The notes: generated by a model from the letters alone, not told the origin. Shown: positions 43,499 through 55,155, numbered from the stretch's first letter. The stretch is DNA of 64,000 nucleotides from Paenisporosarcina sp. OV554 (GCF_003058165.1 NZ_QBUC01000003.1:1-64000); one strand, 5' to 3'. Translations and numbers: made by a program.

Positions 43499-43643
43499 AG
43501 GTTGTAAGGGAGCGACGAAAGCAACTGAGCCGCAAGATTACCTGTAATAGTAAGAGGCGGATGTGACATCGTCACATCCGCCTCTTCCATTATTCATTAG
43601 GTAAAGATGCAGCCTGCTGCTTTCCAAAGCTCACTGGAAACCT
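43499..43643 (-). repeat. E1 structured repeat, copy e (inverted, partial)
   Basis: On the minus strand it reads AGGTTTCCAGTGAGC, then a perfect 16-bp hairpin GAGGCGGATGTGAC / GTCACATCCGCCTC, then TCGTCGCTCCCTTACAACCT. It is the only copy in reverse orientation and it lacks the 3' hairpin. Confidence 0.75.
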
Positions 43644-43682
43644 GAATAGTAAAGTACTTTAAGATGTATTTGTAAGCTAAAA

Positions 43683-43790
43683 AGGTTTTCAGGTCGCTTC
43701 GGAAGCTTCGTCTGCTACACCATGTTCTAGATAAATAAGTCGAGAGGAGAGACGTCACTTCTCTCCTCTTATTCATTCAATAGATAAAGG
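43683..43790 (+). repeat. E1 structured repeat, copy f (5' part only)
   Basis: AGGTTTTCAGGTCGCTTCGG, then a central hairpin AGAGGAGAGA / TCTCTCCTCT with a short ACGTCAC-like core. The 3' half is missing. Confidence 0.7.
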
Positions 43791-43891
43791 TGAAGTTAAT
43801 TGCGTTTCAAGGCCCACGAAACCTCCGTGTTTGTGTGGTTAAACTAACTAGACTAAATTTCCGTATTGAGATATTGACAACCTTTTCTTGC

Positions 43892-43928
43892 AAAAAAAAT
43901 AAACCTCGCCAAAGGGCGAGGTTTATTT
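43892..43928 (-). terminator. Terminator of the suf operon
   Basis: A perfect 14-bp stem AAATAAACCTCGCC / GGCGAGGTTTATTT with a 4-base loop and a T-run on the minus strand. Confidence 0.93.
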
Positions 43929-43938
43929 TAGATATGAA

Positions 43939-45339
43939 TTAACCGATTGAACCTTCCATTTCGAACTTAATCAAACGGTTCATCTCAACTGCATATTCCA
44001 TTGGTAATTCTTTAGTGAATGGCTCAATGAAGCCCATGACGATCATTTCTGTTGCTTCTTGTTGTGAAATGCCTCGGCTCATTAGGTAGAACAATTGCTC
44101 TTCAGACACTTTTGAAACTTTTGCTTCATGTTCTAAAGATACATTATCATTCAAGATTTCGTTATATGGAATTGTATCTGAAGTAGATAGGTTATCCATA
44201 ATCAATGTGTCACATTCGATGTTTGAACGTGCTCCTGATGCTTTAGGACCAAAACGAACAATCCCACGATACGTCACTTTCCCACCTTGCTTCGAAATTG
44301 ACTTCGAAACAATAGTAGATGAAGTATTTGGTGCCAAGTGAATCATTTTCGCGCCAGCATCTTGATGCTGACCTTTACCAGCAATAGCAATTGACAATGT
44401 CATACCACGTGAACCTTCACCTTTTAAGATGACTGCTGGGTATTTCATTGTTAATTTAGAACCGATGTTACCATCAATCCATTCCATCGTCGCGTTTTCA
44501 TCACATACTGCACGTTTCGTTACTAAGTTATAGACGTTGTTTGCCCAGTTTTGAATCGTTGTATAACGGCAATATGCATCTTTTTTAATAATGATTTCAA
44601 CGACTGCACTGTGAAGTGAGTTAGTTGTATAAACTGGTGCTGTACAACCTTCAACATAGTGAACATGTGCGCCTTCATCAACGATGATTAACGTACGTTC
44701 GAATTGACCCATGTTTTCAGAGTTAATGCGGAAGTATGCTTGCAGGGGAGTTTCCACTTTAACACCTGGTGGTACATAGATGAATGATCCGCCTGACCAT
44801 ACTGCTGAATTTAATGCTGAGAACTTGTTATCAGAGTTTGGAATAACTGTAGCCCAGTGTTTTTTGAAAAGTTCTTCATTTTCACGAAGAGCTGCACCAG
44901 TATCTTTGAATATTATTCCTAAGTCTGTAAGTTCTTCTTTCATGCTGTGATAAACGACTTCAGATTCATATTGAGCAGATACACCTGATAAATACTTTTG
45001 CTCTGCTTCTGGAATACCAAGTTTGTCAAACGTTCGTTTGATTTCCTCAGGTACTTCATCCCAAGAAGTTTCTGTAGCTTCAGATGGTTTTACATAGTAC
45101 GTAATTTCATCAAAGTTTAGGGAAGCCATGTCGCCGCCCCATTGTGGCATTGGTTTTGAGTAAAAGATCTCCAAAGATTTTAGACGGTAGTCTAACATCC
45201 ATTGAGGTTCTTCTTTCATATTTGAGATGGTTTCTACGATTTCACGTGTTAATCCACGTTTTGAACGGAAAATAGATACGTCTTTATCATGGAAACCATA
45301 TTTGTAATCGCCCATTTCAGGCATTTTTTTAGCCATCAT
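43939..45339 (-). CDS. sufB: Fe-S cluster assembly protein SufB
   Basis: A protein of 466 residues with the beta-helix SufB/SufD domain (about 215-440), the scaffold subunit of the SufBCD complex on which Fe-S clusters are built. Recognisable are [27 protein letters not shown] (an invariant cysteine) and [18 protein letters not shown]. It is the last gene of sufCDSUB. An ATG one codon downstream (45336) is an equally good start. Confidence 0.96.
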   Translation of the reverse strand: MMAKKMPEMGDYKYGFHDKDVSIFRSKRGLTREIVETISNMKEEPQWMLDYRLKSLEIFYSKPMPQWGGDMASLNFDEITYYVKPSEATETSWDEVPEEIKRTFDKLGIPEAEQKYLSGVSAQYESEVVYHSMKEELTDLGIIFKDTGAALRENEELFKKHWATVIPNSDNKFSALNSAVWSGGSFIYVPPGVKVETPLQAYFRINSENMGQFERTLIIVDEGAHVHYVEGCTAPVYTTNSLHSAVVEIIIKKDAYCRYTTIQNWANNVYNLVTKRAVCDENATMEWIDGNIGSKLTMKYPAVILKGEGSRGMTLSIAIAGKGQHQDAGAKMIHLAPNTSSTIVSKSISKQGGKVTYRGIVRFGPKASGARSNIECDTLIMDNLSTSDTIPYNEILNDNVSLEHEAKVSKVSEEQLFYLMSRGISQQEATEMIVMGFIEPFTKELPMEYAVEMNRLIKFEMEGSIG

Positions 45340-45354
45340 CTTTCCTCCGTTCTG

Positions 45355-48315
<2,961 letters not shown>

Positions 48316-48332
48316 TTGTATGTCTCCCTTCC

Positions 48333-49112
48333 TTACGCTTCTTGACCTACAGTCTCGTCTTCAATTCCTAATTCTTCTTTAATCCAGTCGTAACCTTCAG
48401 CTTCTAATTTATGAGCTAGTTCAGGACCGCCAGATTTTACTACGCGACCTTGCATCATCACATGGACTTTGTCAGGTGTTATATAGTTAAGTAAGCGTTG
48501 GTAATGGGTAATGATTAAGCAACCAAAACCTTCTCCACGCATTTGATTAATTCCTTTTGAAACCACTTTAAGAGCATCAATATCAAGACCTGAATCAATC
48601 TCGTCAAGAATAGCGAACTTAGGTTGAATCATCATTAATTGAAGAATTTCGTTACGTTTCTTTTCCCCGCCTGAGAATCCTTCATTTAAATAACGTTGAG
48701 CCATATCTTGGTCCATCTCAAGATATTCCATTTTCGAATCAAGCTCACGAATAAATTTCATGATTGAAATTTCATCGCCTTCTTCTCGACGAGAGTTCAT
48801 TGCTGAACGTAAGAAATCAGCATTTGTAACTCCTGTAATTTCACTAGGATATTGCATAGCTAAGAAAAGACCTGCTTGTGCGCGCTCATCTACTTCCATT
48901 TCAAGTACATCTTCACCGTCTAAAGTGACAGAACCAGAAGTTACTTCATATTTCGGGTGACCCATGATAGCCGATGCTAAAGTTGATTTACCAGTACCAT
49001 TTGGTCCCATTATTGCATGAATTTCGTTTGTATTAAGTGTAAGGTTTAACCCTTTAAGAATCTCCTTACCATCAATGGCAACGTGAAGATCTTGAATAAC
49101 TAAAGTCGACAT
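48333..49112 (-). CDS. sufC: Fe-S cluster assembly ATPase SufC
   Basis: An ABC-type ATPase of 259 residues: Walker A GPNGTGKST (about 36-44), signature GFSGGEKKR (about 145-153) and Walker B FAILDEIDSGLD. It drives conformational change in SufBCD. It is the first gene of the operon, behind AGGTAG. A promoter, TTGCAT-N17-TAAGAT, lies 63 bases upstream. Confidence 0.96.
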   Translation of the reverse strand: MSTLVIQDLHVAIDGKEILKGLNLTLNTNEIHAIMGPNGTGKSTLASAIMGHPKYEVTSGSVTLDGEDVLEMEVDERAQAGLFLAMQYPSEITGVTNADFLRSAMNSRREEGDEISIMKFIRELDSKMEYLEMDQDMAQRYLNEGFSGGEKKRNEILQLMMIQPKFAILDEIDSGLDIDALKVVSKGINQMRGEGFGCLIITHYQRLLNYITPDKVHVMMQGRVVKSGGPELAHKLEAEGYDWIKEELGIEDETVGQEA

Positions 49113-49137
49113 TTTACTACCTCCATAATGTATAAAT

Positions 49138-49155
49138 GAATGGTAAATTCCATTC
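49138..49155. promoter_or_regulatory. Inverted repeat in the suf leader
   Basis: A perfect GAATGGTAAATTCCATTC (6-bp arms, 6-base spacer) between the suf promoter and sufC. It could be an operator or a small RNA hairpin. The regulator is unknown. Confidence 0.35.
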
Positions 49156-49174
49156 TTAATTTATTATCATTCTA

Positions 49175-49203
49175 ATCTTATCGTAATTATCGAACCCATG
49201 CAA
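49175..49203 (-). promoter_or_regulatory. Sigma-A promoter of the suf operon
   Basis: Minus strand: TTGCAT (49198-49203), exactly 17 bases, TAAGAT (49175-49180). Confidence 0.6.
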
Positions 49204-49350
49204 ATCTTTTAGACGACCCTTTTAATATATTAAAATCGTTTAATACATCTGAATTCGCTATTATTAGCATGATTATGTCATAGCCTTTAACTGCTCAACT
49301 TCATTTTCAATAAAGTGCTTCTAATTGAGAATCGATTTCATCCGAATAAT

Positions 49351-49380
49351 AAAAAAAGCCAATGAGACCTAACTCATTGA
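49351..49380 (-). terminator. Terminator of the small helical ORF
   Basis: CAATGAG / CTCATTG with a 6-base loop, then GGC and seven T residues on the minus strand. Confidence 0.82.
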
Positions 49381-49397
49381 CTTTACCAATATATTCA

Positions 49398-49556
49398 TTA
49401 TACTTCGCGATGGGCTTGACGCTCTAATCGAGCAGCCATTTGTTGGCCAAGTTCATGATCGCGCTCACGTTCCATTTCGACTTTTAATCGAAGTTTTGAA
49501 TTATGTTGATAATCGGACAACCCAACTCCATGTGCGCCTCTAAATGCTTGGTCCAT
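49398..49556 (-). CDS. Small highly charged helical protein, start uncertain
   Basis: A frame of 52 codons from the ATG at 49556 encodes a mostly alpha-helical, charged peptide (KLRLKVEMERERDHELGQQM) and is followed directly by a good terminator, which supports expression. The SD before this ATG is poor. A better AAAGGA lies about 48 bases upstream, but no ordinary start codon follows it in this frame (an ATG there is in another frame), so a frameshift or a non-standard start is possible. Family not recognised. Confidence 0.5.
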   Translation of the reverse strand: MDQAFRGAHGVGLSDYQHNSKLRLKVEMERERDHELGQQMAARLERQAHREV

Positions 49557-49680
49557 ACGTTCTGTGTAGGTGAAATCTAGTGATTGGATAGTGAATCATT
49601 CCTTTCAAGTTTTCAACCCAATATTCCGAGTTGTTATCCTTCACATTTGTATATTTACCCAACTGACATAAAGTTAAACA

Positions 49681-49713
49681 AAAAAAATTCGTCCGATTGA
49701 ACGGACGAATTTT
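49681..49713 (-). terminator. Terminator of the lipoprotein gene
   Basis: AAATTCGTCCG / CGGACGAATTT with a 6-base loop and a T-run on the minus strand. Confidence 0.92.
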
Positions 49714-49715
49714 TC

Positions 49716-50246
49716 TTATAGTGATACTTCGTTGAAAATGCTTGATCCTGCTAAGCCTACTTCTTCAAGTACCTTATTTAATTCAGCGTCAGCCTCTTCA
49801 AATTTTGCATTTGCCTCATCTAATACAACTTCACCTTCAGCAGCTAATGCTTCTGATTTCATTGTATAAGCTTCTTGCATTTTGTTTAATGCTGAGTCAA
49901 TTGTTTCTTGATGATCTTTTAATTCAGCAGGAACTTCTAATTCTTCTACTTTAACAGCAGCATTATCTGCAGCTACTTTCGCAGCATCTTGCATCGTTTT
50001 AAGTTCAGCACCTTTAGGAAGTGCTTCTTCAGCTTTTGCAGTTTCAAAAGCGTTTAAATCTGCATCTACAGCATTAATAGATTGAGAAATTGATAAGTAA
50101 AACTTCATCATATCTCCAGCAGGGTTCACTTTTTCTTCTGATGTTTTTGTTCCTTCAGTAGTTGTATCCTTCTTCTCTTCTTTGTCTCCAGAGCAAGCTG
50201 CAAGAACTAAAGAAAGTGAAGCAATAAGCAATAATAGTTTTTTCAT
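49716..50246 (-). CDS. Helical lipoprotein of unknown function
   Basis: A protein of 176 residues. The signal peptide ends in a lipobox (LVLAAC, cysteine about residue 18), then a Lys/Glu/Thr-rich linker (about 20-42) and an Ala/Glu-rich helical domain (about 45-165) that looks like a small helical bundle. I do not recognise a specific family. It is anchored to the outer face of the membrane. The ATG at 50246 is 8 bases from GGAG; the one at 50249 is also possible. It is a single gene with a terminator. Confidence 0.82.
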   Translation of the reverse strand: MKKLLLLIASLSLVLAACSGDKEEKKDTTTEGTKTSEEKVNPAGDMMKFYLSISQSINAVDADLNAFETAKAEEALPKGAELKTMQDAAKVAADNAAVKVEELEVPAELKDHQETIDSALNKMQEAYTMKSEALAAEGEVVLDEANAKFEEADAELNKVLEEVGLAGSSIFNEVSL

Positions 50247-50371
50247 CATTCAATCTCCTTCAATTTTGGGAATATTTACTTTGTTATATTACCATAGCGA
50301 AATTCACCTGTAAATAAATTACCAAATAGTCGGAAATGATTGAATATTAAATTTTTATTTCATTAGATTTT

Positions 50372-50560
50372 TTAAGATTTATCAGGTGAAAAACGGTTCA
50401 CAATTAATGCTAATGCGCCATCACCTGTTACATTAGTTACCGTGCCAAAGCTATCTTGTGATAATTAAATAGCAATCATTAATGCAATCATCGTTTCATT
50501 AAATCCGAGCATCGAGCTAAGTAAACCGATGGCTACCAAGCACCGCAATTCATGATAAAG
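50372..50560 (-). pseudogene. Remnant of a dicarboxylate/amino acid:cation symporter (SDF family)
   Basis: The minus strand encodes the C-terminal end of an SDF transporter: VAIGLLSSMLGFNETMIALM, an in-frame TAA, then SQDSFGTVTNVTGDG and ALALIVNR before a final stop at 50372. The D...GT..NVTGD motif is typical of the last helix region of this family. The N-terminal 80-85 percent of the gene is missing and there is an internal stop, so it is a decayed gene. Confidence 0.75.
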
Positions 50561-50584
50561 CGGGTCTATTTTTTCCGCAAAATT

Positions 50585-50611
50585 AAAAGACGTCGGAACC
50601 CGACGTCTTTT
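50585..50611 (-). terminator. Terminator of the met operon
   Basis: AAAAGACGTCGG / CCGACGTCTTTT with a 3-base loop, directly after metQ. Confidence 0.9.
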
Positions 50612-50619
50612 CATTTATA

Positions 50620-51438
50620 TTATTTAACTGGAACGACTGAGCCGCCCCATTCTTCTAAAATGAAATCTTGAATTTCTTTAGATTTCAATACTTCTACTAA
50701 AGCTTTAATTTCTTTACTGTCTTCATTACCTGCTTGTGTAGCAATAATATTTACATATGGAGAATCTGAAGATTCAATAGCGATTGAATCTTCTAATGGG
50801 TTTAACCCAGCATCGATTGCATAGTTTGAGTTAATTAAGACCGCATCTCCTTCTTCGTTTTCATACAATTGAACAAGAAGTGCCGCTTCGTATTCTGCAT
50901 CGAATTCCAAGTTTTTTGGATTTTCAACGATATCTTTCACTTCAGCCGTTGTTTTATCAACACCTTCAGCTAATTTAATTAATCCTTCTGCTTCTAACAT
51001 TGAAAGAACTCGACCATGGTCAGCAACTGAATTACTAATTAAAATCGTTGCACCTTCAGGAAGTTCTTCTAATGATTTATATTTTTTAGAATAAACACCG
51101 ATAGGTTCAATGTGAATACCGCCAGCATTGACAAAATCATAGTTGTTGTCAGAGATTTGTGATTCTAAGTAGGGAATATGTTGAAAGTAGTTAGCATCTA
51201 AATCACCAGATTCTAAATCTTTGTTCGGTAAAATATAGTCTTGATATGTTTCGATTTCAAGGTCAATCCCTTTTTCTTTAAGCAATGGTTTCGCTTGTTC
51301 GAGGATTTCAGCGTGCGGAGTGTTTGATGCTCCTACTACTAATTCCTTGTTACCTCCAGAAGACTCTCCATCTCCACCACATGCTGCTAGTGTGATTGCA
51401 CTTACCGATAATAAAATTCCTGCTACAAGTTTCTTCAT
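50620..51438 (-). CDS. metQ: Methionine-binding lipoprotein MetQ
   Basis: A substrate-binding lipoprotein of 272 residues (lipobox ITLAAC, cysteine about 20) of the NlpA family. It has VVGASNTPHAEILEQAKPLL (about 35), DANYFQHIPYL (about 80) and VLINSNYAIDAGL. It delivers D/L-methionine to the MetNI transporter. It is the third gene of metNIQ. Confidence 0.94.
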   Translation of the reverse strand: MKKLVAGILLSVSAITLAACGGDGESSGGNKELVVGASNTPHAEILEQAKPLLKEKGIDLEIETYQDYILPNKDLESGDLDANYFQHIPYLESQISDNNYDFVNAGGIHIEPIGVYSKKYKSLEELPEGATILISNSVADHGRVLSMLEAEGLIKLAEGVDKTTAEVKDIVENPKNLEFDAEYEAALLVQLYENEEGDAVLINSNYAIDAGLNPLEDSIAIESSDSPYVNIIATQAGNEDSKEIKALVEVLKSKEIQDFILEEWGGSVVPVK

Positions 51439-51494
51439 GATTGTCTCTCCCTTTTCCTTAAAATATGTGATCGAGTTTTACTCGCAGGCACCAA

Positions 51495-52163
51495 TTAACG
51501 CTTATCTGCTTTTGAAGTGATGGCATCGCCAATCCATTGGATGATAAAAACAATAATTAAGATGAGAATCGTCGATACGATCGTTACATCTTCACGACTA
51601 CGTTGGAAGCCATCTAAGAATGCCAAGTTACCTAATCCGCCCGCTCCAATAATACCTGCCATCGCAGTATACCCAACAAGCGCAACAGCAGTAACTGTAA
51701 GTCCTGAAAGTAATGCTGGAAGTGATTCAGGTAATAACACTTTCCAAATAATTGTCGTAGTCTTTGCACCCATTGAGCGAGCTGCTTCGATTACTCCTTT
51801 ATCAATTTCACGTAAAGCAATTAACACCATTCGAGCATAAAATGGAGCTGCACCAATGATAAGTGCAGGTAATGCTGCATTTGCACCACGAATGGTATCA
51901 AGTAAAAGCTTAGTAAACGGAATTAACAAAATGATTAGGATGATAAATGGGATGGATCTGAAGATGTTGACAAATGCACCTGTTAACCAATACACGATTT
52001 TATTTGCCCATAGTTGATGTGGACTCGTCAAAAATAGCAAAATACCTAGTACAAGACCAATTACAAATGTGAATCCCGTGGCCATTGCAGACATATAAAG
52101 TGTTTCAAGTGTAGCTTCCCACATTTTTTCCCAATCAACATTAGGTAGAAGGTTTTCAATCAT
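51495..52163 (-). CDS. metI: Methionine ABC transporter permease MetI
   Basis: An inner membrane protein of 222 residues with five helices. The EAA loop that contacts the ATPase is seen as GVIEAARSMGAKTTTIIWKV (about 138-157). It overlaps metN by 8 bp. Confidence 0.94.
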   Translation of the reverse strand: MIENLLPNVDWEKMWEATLETLYMSAMATGFTFVIGLVLGILLFLTSPHQLWANKIVYWLTGAFVNIFRSIPFIILIILLIPFTKLLLDTIRGANAALPALIIGAAPFYARMVLIALREIDKGVIEAARSMGAKTTTIIWKVLLPESLPALLSGLTVTAVALVGYTAMAGIIGAGGLGNLAFLDGFQRSREDVTIVSTILILIIVFIIQWIGDAITSKADKR

Positions 52164-53181
52164 GTGAGATCACCTCCGTATGAACTTCTTGTTCATGTAA
52201 ATAGTCAATTGCTTGATTAATCGCTAAAGTATCCCCATCAATTTGCAAATACAATGTTCCGTATGCACCATTTTGAGTTTGTGTAATATTACCTTGTACG
52301 ATATTTACTTCGACTTGATATTGTTTAATAAGCCTTGAGAGTATAGGTTGTTCAGTTCGATCTCCAACAAACACGAGTTTCACGAGTTTGCCAAAAGGAT
52401 ATTGCTCGATAAGATGAGCAATTGTTTGACTGGCTTCTTCTGGACCATTAACTTGTGCTACAAAGCGTTTCGTAATGTCCTGTTGAGGTGTTTGGAAGAT
52501 TTCGAGTACTGAACCCATCTCAACCACTTTCCCTGCTTCCATGACCGCGACGCGATGACAAATTTTGCGAATAACATGCATTTCATGTGTTATGAGTACG
52601 ATTGTTAAGCCTAAGCGTTTGTTAATATCCACAAGCAACTCTAGTATTTGATCCGTTGTTTCTGGGTCAAGCGCCGATGTTGCTTCGTCACAAAGCAATA
52701 CCTCGGGGTTGTTAGCAAGTGCACGCGCGATTCCAACACGTTGTTTTTGTCCTCCAGATAATTGAGAAGGATATGCTTTTTCTCTCCCAGTTAAACCAAC
52801 AAGTTCGATTAACTCTTTTACTCGTTCTATGCGTTTCGTTTTGCTAATTCCTGCAATTTCAAGTGGGAACGAAATATTATCTTCAACTGTTCGAGACCAC
52901 AGTAAGTTAAAGTGTTGGAAAATCATGCTAACTTTTTGTCTTGCACTTCGAAGTGCTTGACCTGAGCTTGATGATATTTCTTGTCCGTTAACTGTTACAC
53001 TTCCTGAAGTCGGTTTTTCTAAACCATTTAACAATCGAATTAATGTACTTTTACCTGCACCACTATAGCCGATAATGCCAAAGATTTCTCCTTGTTCAAC
53101 AGTTAAATTGACATCATCTACAGCAATAAGTTGACCATTACTTGTTATAAATGTTTTTGATAAGTTTTGTAATTGAATCAT
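52156..53181 (-). CDS. metN: Methionine ABC transporter ATP-binding protein MetN
   Basis: A protein of 341 residues. The ABC ATPase has Walker A GYSGAGKST (about 38), signature LSGGQKQR (about 140) and Walker B VLLCDEATSALD (about 160). A C-terminal NIL/ACT-like regulatory domain (about 265-341) senses methionine and inhibits transport. It is the first gene of the operon, behind a SAM riboswitch. Confidence 0.95.
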   Translation of the reverse strand: MIQLQNLSKTFITSNGQLIAVDDVNLTVEQGEIFGIIGYSGAGKSTLIRLLNGLEKPTSGSVTVNGQEISSSSGQALRSARQKVSMIFQHFNLLWSRTVEDNISFPLEIAGISKTKRIERVKELIELVGLTGREKAYPSQLSGGQKQRVGIARALANNPEVLLCDEATSALDPETTDQILELLVDINKRLGLTIVLITHEMHVIRKICHRVAVMEAGKVVEMGSVLEIFQTPQQDITKRFVAQVNGPEEASQTIAHLIEQYPFGKLVKLVFVGDRTEQPILSRLIKQYQVEVNIVQGNITQTQNGAYGTLYLQIDGDTLAINQAIDYLHEQEVHTEVISHD

Positions 53182-53204
53182 TTCTCTAGTTCACCTCTGA
53201 ATTT

Positions 53205-53375
53205 AAAAAGTCCCTTCCGCAGAAAAGCAGAAGGGACTAATTGCATAGTTATATACGTTAGACCGTTCTCTCATCTGTCAAAGCAAAATACTTTGAGTGA
53301 TTTGGCACCATTTCACAAATTTGTGACGGTTGCCGGGCTTCATCGGGCACTTCCCTCAGCCTCTCTTTATAAGAG
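53205..53375 (-). ncRNA. SAM-I riboswitch (S-box) with terminator
   Basis: The minus strand shows the S-box core: CTTATAAAGAGAGGCTGAGG, then a GGGAAGTGCCCGATGAAGCC stretch followed by CGGCAACC, GGTGCCAAATC and CAGATGAGAG. The last feature is an intrinsic terminator AGTCCCTTC / GAAGGGACT plus TTTTT (53205-53238). High SAM should terminate transcription and shut off metNIQ. Confidence 0.96.
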
Positions 53376-53413
53376 TTTACGATATTAAGTTTTGGTTTAT
53401 TGTTCCGACTGAT

Positions 53414-53442
53414 AATGTAACACGTTCAAATGTGAACGTCAA
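53414..53442 (-). promoter_or_regulatory. Sigma-A promoter of metNIQ
   Basis: Minus strand: TTGACG (53437-53442), 17 bases, TACATT (53414-53419), upstream of the S-box leader. Confidence 0.75.
53422..53439. promoter_or_regulatory. Palindrome between -35 and -10 of the met promoter
   Basis: ACGTTCA-AATG-TGAACGT, 7-bp perfect arms inside the promoter spacer, the classic position of a repressor operator. No matching regulator was identified. Confidence 0.45.
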
Positions 53443-53747
53443 ATATTTTTTCTCAATCGATTGTAGAGATACGGCACTGAGTGGAAAGCGTAAATTTTTC
53501 CAGTGATTTGTCCATTCTCAGAAATTAATAAGCAAGGGACACTTTCAATTTGCTGGTCATCCGCTAAATGTTCTACAAAATTCAAATTCGCTTTGCCTAT
53601 TTCCACATTTGGTAAGAGATCTTCCACCACATCCATCATTTTGGAAGCAATTTTGCAAGTTCCACACAAAGGAGTATATAGGTAATATGCTGTAACATTA
53701 GCGTTTTGTGAAATAGTTTCCCACTCAGTAATTGTCCATTCTTTCAT
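53439..53747 (-). CDS. yusE: Thioredoxin-family protein YusE
   Basis: A protein of 102 residues with a thioredoxin fold. The active site is TPLCGTCKIA (C28 and C31) and the cis-proline region is ESVPCLLISENG. The CGTC motif suggests a specialised thiol exchanger rather than general thioredoxin (CGPC). The ATG at 53747 lies 8 bases from AAAGGA. It is close behind yusF in one transcript. Confidence 0.87.
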   Translation of the reverse strand: MKEWTITEWETISQNANVTAYYLYTPLCGTCKIASKMMDVVEDLLPNVEIGKANLNFVEHLADDQQIESVPCLLISENGQITGKIYAFHSVPYLYNRLRKNI

Positions 53748-53765
53748 TATATTCATCCTTTTAGT

Positions 53766-54107
53766 TTAAACGATAAATTGCGATTTTACTTCAATATTTG
53801 CTCCGAGTAAAATGCTCGCAATGACTTTCAAAGGGGTTGTCGCGACTTCACGATAAGTAACATCTGTATATAAATGCAAAGCCTCAGGAAATTCACGTTT
53901 AATGAGCGCACGTAATTTCTCACCTGAACTATCAGCATCCACAAATATATACATTTCATCATGCTCATAAGGAAAAAGTAACTCTTCTAAACGAGATGCG
54001 CTGACCGTTCCGTTCGTACAAATAATTTCAATAGGTTCTGCTAGAACTTTTTGTATTCTTTGTTTATCTGAACGACCTTCTACCACGATTACTCTCCCTG
54101 AAAGCAT
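53766..54107 (-). CDS. yusF: Toprim-domain protein YusF
   Basis: A protein of 113 residues that is a compact Toprim domain: RVIVVEGRSDKQRI (catalytic glutamate about 10) and MYIFVDADSSGEKLR (DxD about 65-67). It resembles small primase-like or RNase M5-like Toprim proteins. The function of YusF is unknown; it may cut or process nucleic acid. The ATG at 54107 has AAGGAG at 7 bases; the longer frame has none. Confidence 0.85.
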   Translation of the reverse strand: MLSGRVIVVEGRSDKQRIQKVLAEPIEIICTNGTVSASRLEELLFPYEHDEMYIFVDADSSGEKLRALIKREFPEALHLYTDVTYREVATTPLKVIASILLGANIEVKSQFIV

Positions 54108-54228
54108 GGGATCACTCCTTGCTAGACTCATTTATAAGGATATATTAAAAGCTGTTACCATACCTTTATCGTTACCTACTCGAAGCTTTTAATGCGCCTT
54201 TTAAATTCAAATTTATACTCGATATATG

Positions 54229-54258
54229 AAAAAAACGCCGAACACATGTCGGCGTTTT
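54229..54258 (-). terminator. Terminator of gcvH
   Basis: AAAACGCCGA / TCGGCGTTTT with a 7-base loop and a T-run on the minus strand. Confidence 0.9.
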
Positions 54259-54267
54259 ACTAACGTT

Positions 54268-54648
54268 TTACTCTTGTGTCATTTTTTCGTATTGTTCAGC
54301 AGTCATTAATGAGTCTACTTCTTTAACATCAGCAGGTTCGATAACAACCATCCATGCATTTTCGTATGGAGATTCATTAACAAATTCAGGACTGTCTTCT
54401 AATTCACTGTTAACTTCTACTACTTTTCCACTGATTGGTGCATAAAGCTCTGAAACTGTTTTAACAGATTCAACACTGCCAAATGGTTCGTTTGTTTTAA
54501 TATCGTCGCCTACTTGAGGAAGTTCAACGAATACAATATCACCAAGCTCAGATTGAGCGAAGTGTGTAATACCGATGCGTGCTTTCCCATCTTCAACTTT
54601 AACCCATTCGTGTTCTTCAGAGTAGCGTAAATCTTTTGGTGTGCTCAT
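54268..54648 (-). CDS. gcvH: Glycine cleavage system H protein
   Basis: A lipoyl-carrier protein of 126 residues. The lipoylated lysine is K63 in [13 protein letters not shown], in the usual hairpin. It shuttles methylamine in glycine cleavage, and in Bacillus it is also the entry point for lipoate made by LipM/LipA and moved by LipL. The other gcv genes are not nearby. Confidence 0.95.
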   Translation of the reverse strand: MSTPKDLRYSEEHEWVKVEDGKARIGITHFAQSELGDIVFVELPQVGDDIKTNEPFGSVESVKTVSELYAPISGKVVEVNSELEDSPEFVNESPYENAWMVVIEPADVKEVDSLMTAEQYEKMTQE

Positions 54649-54721
54649 TAATAACCCTCCAAATATGTAATATATTCAACTTCAGTTTGACATAATCTTT
54701 CCCTAAAAACAAGAACAGATA

Positions 54722-55081
54722 TTACCGTTTCCAGTTCTCAATAAAATCCGATTCTTTATATCCCAATGTAACTTTTGAGCCATCTGTAACGAGAGGTCTC
54801 TTAATTAACATTCCGTCTGAAGATAGCAATTCAAATTGTTCATCGTCTGACATAGTTGGAAGATTATCTTTCAATCCAAGCTCACGGTATTTCATGCCAC
54901 TTGTATTATAGAACTTCTTGAGTGACAGACCACTTGTCTCCACGATTTTTTTCAATTCTTCTATTGTTGGGGGTGTTTCTACAATATGTACATCATGATA
55001 TTCTAACCCTTCTGCATCTAACCAAGCTTTTGCTTTTCGACATGTTCCACATTTAGGATATCCGTAATAGGTTATTGCCAT
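54722..55081 (-). CDS. yusI: ArsC/Spx-family protein YusI
   Basis: A protein of 119 residues with a thioredoxin-like ArsC/Spx fold and the redox motif KCGTCRKAKAWL (C11 and C14). The C-terminal LIKRPLV is conserved in the family. It is not Spx itself by context and may be a thiol reductase; target unknown. GGAGGTTG lies before the ATG. Confidence 0.87.
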   Translation of the reverse strand: MAITYYGYPKCGTCRKAKAWLDAEGLEYHDVHIVETPPTIEELKKIVETSGLSLKKFYNTSGMKYRELGLKDNLPTMSDDEQFELLSSDGMLIKRPLVTDGSKVTLGYKESDFIENWKR

Positions 55082-55120
55082 CCTTCTTCAACCTCCTCGA
55101 TTTAATTCATTTTACCAAAG

Positions 55121-55155
55121 AAAAATCCAAACGCCTCTTCAGAAGCGTTCGGATT
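55121..55155 (-). terminator. Terminator of the fad operon
   Basis: AATCCGAACGC / GCGTTTGGATT (one G-T pair) with a 10-base loop and TTTTT on the minus strand, after fadE. Confidence 0.85.
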
